Of a DNA stretch of 10,082 nt, positions 6,134 through 10,082 are shown piece by piece. Below the pieces are notes generated by a model. It searched no databases. It was not told the DNA's origin and saw nothing but the letters and a program-made list of their open reading frames with translations. Source of the stretch: CAIXRL01 sp964619155. Lineage in GTDB: Bacteria > Eisenbacteria > RBG-16-71-46. Location of the stretch: contig CAZUEM010000121.1 of assembly GCA_964619155.1 (NCBI GenBank), positions 1-10,082 on the forward strand, written 5' to 3'. A program made the translations under genes and the position numbers. Positions within the stretch are counted from its first letter, which is position 1. Every line of letters starts with the position of its first letter.

Positions 6134-7567
6134 ATGGATGCCCAGCGCGCCATCGCCCGACGCACCGTCCTCGGCCTGCCGCCGGGGGGCCTCACGCCCG
6201 CGTGGGAGCGCGACTTCGCCGCCTACCCGCCCGCGGGCGTCATCGTCTTCGCGCGCGACTTCGCGGACCTCGAGTCGCTCCGCGCCCTGACGCGCCGCCT
6301 GCGCGAACTGGCCGCGCCGCGCCGCATCTTCGTCGCCCTCGACGAGGAGGGCGGCTGGGTCTCGCAGCTCGCCGGGCACCTCGTCGTGCCGCCCAACGCA
6401 GCGCTGCTCGCGCGCGGCGCCTCGCCGGGCGACATCGCGTGGATCTCCGAGGTGACCGCGAGGCGGCTGCGCGCGCTCGGCTTCGACTGGAACTTCGCGC
6501 CGGTGGCCGACGTGCACAGCGAACCCGACAACCCCGTCATCGGACCGCGCGCCTGGGGCGCCACGCCCGAGGCGGCGGGCGCGGCGCTCGCCGAGGTGCT
6601 CGCCGGGCTGCGGGCCGGCGGCGTGGCGAGCTGCCTCAAGCACTTTCCCGGGCACGGCGACACGCGCACCGACTCGCACCTCGCGCTGCCGGTCTGCGAC
6701 GCCGACGCCGCGACGCTCGAGGCTCGCGAGCTGGCCACGTTCCGCGCCCACCTCGCGGCCGCCGACTCGGTCATGACCGCGCACGTGGTCTACCCCGCGC
6801 TCGACGCGGAGCGCCCGGGCACCTACTCGCCCGCCATCGTCACGGGCCTGCTGCGCGAGCGGCTCGGCTACGCGGGCGTGTGCGTCACCGACGCGCTCGA
6901 GATGCAGGGCGCCGCGGCCGGGCGCACGCCCGCCGAGACCGGCGCGCTCGCGCTCGCGGCCGGATGCGACCTGCTCCTCTACGCGAACGTCGACGAGGAC
7001 GTGCGCCGCGCGCGGCTGCAGCTCGCCGACGCGCTGGTCGAGGGCCGCATCGGGCGCGGGCCGTTCGACGCCGCGCGCCCGCGCCTCGCGGCCTTCGACG
7101 CCGCGCGGCCCGCCCCGTCCGAAGCCGAGACGTCGGCGTCGTTCGACGCGCTGACGCCCTCCGACTGGGTGTCCCGGCTCTCGACGATCGTCGCGCGCGG
7201 CCTGCGCGTGGACGGCGCGCTGCCGGCGGGGGCGCGCGCGGGCGCCTGGAGCGTGGACGAGCCGGAGTTCAAGCACGGCCCCGCGCTCGCCGCCGACCTC
7301 GCCGCCGCCGGCGTGCCCGCGGGCGGCGCGGCGCCCACGGCGCAGGTGATCGCGATCGCGCAACGCGTGCCGCTCGCCGCCGAAGCGCTGGCCGCGCTGC
7401 GCGCCCGCTGCGCCGAGCGCCCGACCATCCTCGTCGGCCTCCAGAACGACGCGTTCCTCGCCCGCGTCCCCGAGGCCGCGGTGCGCGTCTCCGCCGCCGA
7501 CTGCACCCCGCTCACCCGTCGCGTGGTCGCCGAACGCCTCGCGAGCCTGCGCCGCGCCATCGCCTGA
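6134..7567 (+). CDS. nagZ: Glycoside hydrolase family 3 beta-N-acetylhexosaminidase (NagZ type) with C-terminal domain
   Basis: 477 residues from ATG 6134, chosen because family similarity begins with RTVLGLPPGGL directly after it; the TTG at 6095 is a poorer start and is part of the TTGACA. The TIM-barrel domain (about 10-330) has PAGVIVFARDF, ALDEEGG (68-74), the NagZ signature KHFPGHGDT (169-177) followed by DSH with the acid/base pair Asp180/His182, and VTDALEM (251-257) with nucleophile Asp253. Family role: removes terminal beta-N-acetylglucosamine, classically from muropeptides during wall recycling. No signal peptide is seen, so a cytoplasmic location is likely. Single-domain NagZ enzymes are about 340 residues; here about 130 extra residues (345-477), with TILVGLQNDAFL and CTPLTRRVVAERL, look like a reduced GH3 C-terminal domain. 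It stands alone, divergent from the minus-strand unit. Confidence 0.9.
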   Translation: MDAQRAIARRTVLGLPPGGLTPAWERDFAAYPPAGVIVFARDFADLESLRALTRRLRELAAPRRIFVALDEEGGWVSQLAGHLVVPPNAALLARGASPGDIAWISEVTARRLRALGFDWNFAPVADVHSEPDNPVIGPRAWGATPEAAGAALAEVLAGLRAGGVASCLKHFPGHGDTRTDSHLALPVCDADAATLEARELATFRAHLAAADSVMTAHVVYPALDAERPGTYSPAIVTGLLRERLGYAGVCVTDALEMQGAAAGRTPAETGALALAAGCDLLLYANVDEDVRRARLQLADALVEGRIGRGPFDAARPRLAAFDAARPAPSEAETSASFDALTPSDWVSRLSTIVARGLRVDGALPAGARAGAWSVDEPEFKHGPALAADLAAAGVPAGGAAPTAQVIAIAQRVPLAAEALAALRARCAERPTILVGLQNDAFLARVPEAAVRVSAADCTPLTRRVVAERLASLRRAIA

Positions 7568-7601
7568 CGTCGTCGCGGAGCGGGCGGCGCGCAGCTCTCG
7601 A

Positions 7602-7754
7602 CGCGGCCCGGCCGGCGACGGGCGCCGAATCGGGGGAGTCTGGGCGCTCGCGGGAGCCACGGAAGGCGGAGCGGGCGACCAGCCTAGAGAGCGGAGCGCA
7701 GGATGCGCGCAGCGAACGTCCCCCGATTCGGCGCCCGTCGCCGGCCGGGTCGCG
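7602..7754. repeat. Long inverted repeat element in a convergent intergenic gap
   Basis: A perfect 31-nt arm at 7607-7637 (beginning CCCGGCCGGCGACGG, ending ATCGGGGGA) is matched by its exact reverse complement at 7719-7749. Beyond a G-U-type pair (7606/7750), four more bases pair (7602-7605 with 7751-7754), giving a 36-pair stem around 81 nt. The 81-nt centre is purine-rich on the + strand and can fold further: GCGCTC (7644-7649) with GAGCGC (7694-7699), or GCGCA (7696-7700) with TGCGC (7704-7708). It begins 34 nt after the GH3 stop and lies about 60 nt beyond the barrel protein stop on the other strand, so it can serve both as a terminator. No flanking duplication is evident and no protein is credible within it. 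It could be a MITE- or REP-like element or a structured RNA. The remainder of the gap (7755-7813) holds only a small hairpin, CGGGT-CGA-ACCCG at 7779-7791. Confidence 0.85.
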
Positions 7755-7813
7755 GAACGGACGCCACCGATCCTGCGTCGGGTCGAACCCGGGCGGTGTC
7801 GCGAGCCGGGTCC

Positions 7814-9040
7814 TCAGTACGACACGTGCAGCTGCAGGTACGCCTGCTTCTCGCTCTCGATCTCGGCGCCGCCGCTGGTGCGCTCCTGCACCGGGTCGAT
7901 CACGCGCAGCGTCCAGCGCAGTTCGGCGAACGGCACCGGCACCCATTCGCCCTCGAGCGCGAACCGGTTCCAGCTGTTCGCCGCGTCCACGCTCTCGTTG
8001 GTCGAGTTGTTGAGTTCGAGCCGGTCGTAACGGAAGCGCAGGTTGTAGGCGCGGTGCGGCGCCCAGTCGGCCTCGGCGAAGCCCGCCAGGCTGTTCGTTC
8101 GCGTCACGCGGCCCGCGGCCCACGCCTGGTCGGTGCCCGCCGCGATCTCGCCCAGAAGCGCCACCGGCCCGCGGCTCGCCATCGCGTAGCACCCCCAGCG
8201 CGTGCGCCGGGCGCTCTGCCCCGCCGCGTTGCCCCGGGTCCAGTCGTCGTGGACCGACGCCGCCCCCTGCCAGCCGCCGCGGCCGTAGCCGAACTTCGCG
8301 GTCACCGCCTGCGGGTGCTTGTTCGTGAGCGGCGGGGTGTTGCCCGTGGAGGCGCTGCCGTTGGTGAACGCGGCGCGCGCGAACAGGTTGCCGTGCGAGC
8401 CGCCCAGCTCGACCCCGCGGTCCACGTTGCGCGGGTCGTAGGGCAGGAAGCGCGCGCCGCCCTGGTAGTCGAGGAACGAGTTGCGCGTCGCCACCGTGTG
8501 GTCGTCGAGGCGCAGCCCGAACGGCACGCGGAACTGGCCGGCCTTGAGGTAGTGGTTCGCGCCGAGCCCGAGCAGCGCGAACGCGTCGCGCGACTGGAAG
8601 TTCGCGCCCGAGGTCTGCTCGGCGTTGTAACTGAGCGTCAGCCGCGGATGCGGCTGGAACGTCGTGTACAGCGCGTTCTCCATGTTCCAGAAGCCGATGT
8701 GCTCGATCGCGTCGTCGCCCTGCTGCTTGTTGGCCAGCAGCATGAAGCGCTGGTTGAGGCCGAAGTAGAGCGGGAACTCGTCGCCGACGCGGTTCTTGAG
8801 CGAGAGGTCCTTCCACGCCTCGTTCGTCTCGGGCTCGAGCGCGTGGCGGTTCTTCGCGAAGGCGAAGCCGAACTCGTTGCGCGGCCCGCCGCCGTTGGGG
8901 TCGAAGTGGCAGCTCTGGCACGGCAGCCCGGTGCGCGCCGCGTAGAGCGGCACGCCCCCGCCCGCGCGCGGCAGCAGCGCGAGAGCCGCCAGCGCGGCGG
9001 CCACGAGCAAGAGCGGGGCGGTTCGGAACGGGCGCGTCAT
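7814..9040 (-). CDS. Outer-membrane beta-barrel protein with N-terminal c-type heme motif (monoheme porin-like fusion)
   Basis: 408 residues from ATG 9040, fixed by the strong GGAGGTG before it; a longer frame to 9133 runs into the neighbouring gene and is not used. A signal peptide covers about residues 1-35. Next is a short region with one heme c site, TGLPCQSCHFDPNGGGPRNE (37-56), Cys41/Cys44/His45; His67 is a possible second axial ligand. The rest (about 75-408) alternates polar and hydrophobic residues and ends in AYLQLHVSY, a C-terminal beta-signal with a final aromatic residue, as in outer-membrane barrels. A likely family-conserved block is VPFGLRLDDHTVATRNSFLD (172-191) and LPYDPRNVDRGVELGG (199-214). 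The architecture resembles Cyc2-type cytochrome-porins, but the CHxDPxGGG surroundings differ from what I recall of Cyc2. Likely role: an outer-membrane electron-transfer or porin protein; the partner is unknown. Confidence 0.8.
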   Translation of the reverse strand: MTRPFRTAPLLLVAAALAALALLPRAGGGVPLYAARTGLPCQSCHFDPNGGGPRNEFGFAFAKNRHALEPETNEAWKDLSLKNRVGDEFPLYFGLNQRFMLLANKQQGDDAIEHIGFWNMENALYTTFQPHPRLTLSYNAEQTSGANFQSRDAFALLGLGANHYLKAGQFRVPFGLRLDDHTVATRNSFLDYQGGARFLPYDPRNVDRGVELGGSHGNLFARAAFTNGSASTGNTPPLTNKHPQAVTAKFGYGRGGWQGAASVHDDWTRGNAAGQSARRTRWGCYAMASRGPVALLGEIAAGTDQAWAAGRVTRTNSLAGFAEADWAPHRAYNLRFRYDRLELNNSTNESVDAANSWNRFALEGEWVPVPFAELRWTLRVIDPVQERTSGGAEIESEKQAYLQLHVSY

Positions 9041-9043
9041 CGT

Positions 9044-9050
9044 CACCTCC
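9044..9050 (-). promoter_or_regulatory. Strong Shine-Dalgarno deciding the barrel protein start
   Basis: The minus strand reads GGAGGTGACG directly before ATG 9040. This is the best ribosome binding site in the window and selects MTRPFRTAPLLL, which begins a signal peptide, over upstream in-frame starts. Confidence 0.8.
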
Positions 9051-9068
9051 GGGCGATGCGGGGGCACG

Positions 9069-9084
9069 CCGCCGCGCGCGGCGG
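9069..9084. repeat. Perfect 16-bp palindrome between hyuB and the barrel gene
   Basis: CCGCCGCGCGCGGCGG is its own reverse complement and can form a 6-bp stem with a CGCG loop. It lies 8 nt after the hydantoinase B stop and about 28 nt before the barrel protein start, in a 52-nt gap. It could be a weak terminator or mRNA-processing hairpin, or an operator. With no T-run and such high GC, chance is also possible. Confidence 0.35.
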
Positions 9085-9092
9085 AGGGGGCG

Positions 9093-10082
9093 TCAGGCGC
9101 GGCGGGTCCGGCGCGGGCGGCCCCAGCCGCCACCGCCCGGACTCGCCACGGTTATCACCGTGTGTTTCGACACGTCAATCGTGAACTTCGCGGGCTGCCG
9201 CTCCGGGCGCGCCCCGCGGCCCGGACGGCGCACCGTGGTCTCGCCCGCGCGGCCCGCCGCGCCTCCCGCGAGGCCCCAGGGGCCGCGCGCGCGGCGCTCC
9301 GCGATCACGGTCACGCGCGCGGGCGCGAGCAGTTCGAGGGCGCGCTCGATGCCGTCGCCGCCGCGCCGCCGGCCCGCGCCGCCGCTGCCCGCGCGCACGC
9401 GCAGCGACGCGACCCGCAGCGGGTAGGCGTGTTCGAGCGACTCGACCGGCGTGTTGCGCGTGTTCGTCATGTGCGCCTGCATCGCGCTCGCGCCGTCCCG
9501 GCCGGGCCCGGCGCCGTGCCCGCCGCCCAGCGTCTCGTAGTAGGCGAACGGCTCCCCGGTGCGCGGGTCGGTGCCGCCCACGAGCAGGTTGTTCATCGTC
9601 CCGCTGCTCGCGGCCGGCATCCGGTCCGGCAGCGCCTTCGCGAGCGCGCCCATCACCGCGTCCACGATGCGCTGGCTGGTCTCGACGTTGCCCGCGCCGA
9701 CCGCCGCCGGCGGGCGCGGGTTCACGATCGTGCCCTCCGGCGCGCGCACCTCGATCGTGCGCAGCAGCCCGTCGTTGACCGGGATGTCCTCGGCGAGCGC
9801 GCAGCGCACGGCGTAGAGCGACGCCGCCGTCGTGACCGCCGGCACGGCGTTGACCGGCCCCACCGCCTGCGGCGCGCTGCCCGCGAAGTCGAGCCGCGCT
9901 GAGCGGCCGTCGAGCGCCAGTTCCACCGTGATGCGCAGCGGGCCCGAGCCGAGCCCGTCGCCGTCCAGGAAGTCCGCGAACCGCCAGCGCCCGCGCGGCA
10001 GTCGCGCGAACGCGGCGCGCGCGCGCCGCTCGGTGGCGGCGAGGAGCGCCGCGGCCGCCTCGCGCAGCTCGGCGGCGCCGGC
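9093..10082 (-). CDS. hyuB: Hydantoinase B/oxoprolinase family protein, C-terminal part (5' truncated by window edge)
   Basis: The frame is open to the right edge, so the start is outside the window; 329 residues are visible of a family usually above 500. The GTG at 9926 is internal, since the family sequence continues upstream of it (TERRARAAF, FADFLDGDGLG). Visible family blocks in order: LDFAGSAPQAVGPVNAVPAV, IPVNDGLLRTIEV, NVETSQRIVDAV, YYETLGGGHGA, MTNTRNTPVESLEHAYPLRV, SGGAGRRRGG and the C-terminal SPGGGGWG. All look intact. HyuB works with the ATP-binding partner HyuA in ATP-dependent ring opening of hydantoins, 5-oxoproline or similar cyclic amides in the cytoplasm; the substrate cannot be told from this part. 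A hyuA partner would be expected upstream, or fused, beyond the right edge. The barrel protein follows after 52 nt without functional kinship. Confidence 0.93.
   Translation of the reverse strand, partial: AGAAELREAAAALLAATERRARAAFARLPRGRWRFADFLDGDGLGSGPLRITVELALDGRSARLDFAGSAPQAVGPVNAVPAVTTAASLYAVRCALAEDIPVNDGLLRTIEVRAPEGTIVNPRPPAAVGAGNVETSQRIVDAVMGALAKALPDRMPAASSGTMNNLLVGGTDPRTGEPFAYYETLGGGHGAGPGRDGASAMQAHMTNTRNTPVESLEHAYPLRVASLRVRAGSGGAGRRRGGDGIERALELLAPARVTVIAERRARGPWGLAGGAAGRAGETTVRRPGRGARPERQPAKFTIDVSKHTVITVASPGGGGWGRPRRTRRA

Noticed and set aside
5921..7660. 579-residue open frame on the - strand opposite the GH3 gene
   Set aside because: Low-complexity Arg/Ala/Gly composition and no motif; the + strand GH3 frame carries a full catalytic signature.
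7568..7813. A coding frame through the inverted repeat region
   Set aside because: Frames crossing it on both strands are low-complexity and have no start signal or conserved domain; the inverted symmetry explains the sequence better than coding.
9162..9902. 246-residue open frame on the + strand opposite hyuB
   Set aside because: It is a shadow of the hydantoinase B frame, which shows every family block in order.
1..10082. Search for a defence system, CRISPR, prophage or integron signature
   Set aside because: No direct-repeat arrays, recombinase, nuclease, toxin-antitoxin pair or att-like duplication was seen; all large frames have ordinary metabolic or envelope assignments.

Overview
The window is very GC-rich (about three quarters G+C by eye, not counted) and densely coding, with long antisense open frames that are by-products of the base composition. 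No rRNA, tRNA, CRISPR array, integrase or transposase is visible. The gene content (fused transporter/spermidine-synthase-like protein with TPRs, S41 peptidase, two-domain GH3 glycosidase, a heme-binding outer-membrane barrel protein, a CHRD remnant ending in a TWG-x-IK-x-LYR type tail) suggests a high-GC diderm bacterium. My best guess is an uncultivated lineage of the Candidatus Eisenbacteria or Gemmatimonadota sort, but this is an impression, not a search result.

Layout. 1-2178 (+): the 3' part of a fused multi-spanning membrane/spermidine-synthase-like protein with a C-terminal TPR region, truncated by the left edge. 2186-2389 (+): a short remnant of a CHRD domain protein. 2411-2441: a strong hairpin shared by two convergent transcription units. 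5942 down to 2465 (-): a compact three-gene unit of a secreted protein of unknown function, a class I/II aminotransferase (ATGA overlap) and an S41 C-terminal processing peptidase (20-nt gap), with a plausible sigma70-type promoter at 5976-6004. 5943-6133 is the divergent regulatory gap. 6134-7567 (+): a NagZ-type GH3 beta-N-acetylhexosaminidase with an added C-terminal domain. 7568-7813: a convergent intergenic gap dominated by a long, nearly perfect inverted repeat. 9040 down to 7814 (-): an outer-membrane beta-barrel protein with one N-terminal CxxCH heme site. 10082 down to 9093 (-): the C-terminal part of a hydantoinase B/oxoprolinase subunit, truncated by the right edge.

Most of the genes are housekeeping or catabolic and do not form one pathway. 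The peptidase, GH3 enzyme, secreted protein and barrel protein all bear on the cell envelope. The two signals most worth a second look are the 36-bp-armed inverted repeat at 7602-7754 and the monoheme cytochrome-porin-like fusion at 7814-9040, whose layout recalls, without clearly matching, the Cyc2 type of outer-membrane electron-transfer protein. I do not see a clear novel defence or mobile system here.
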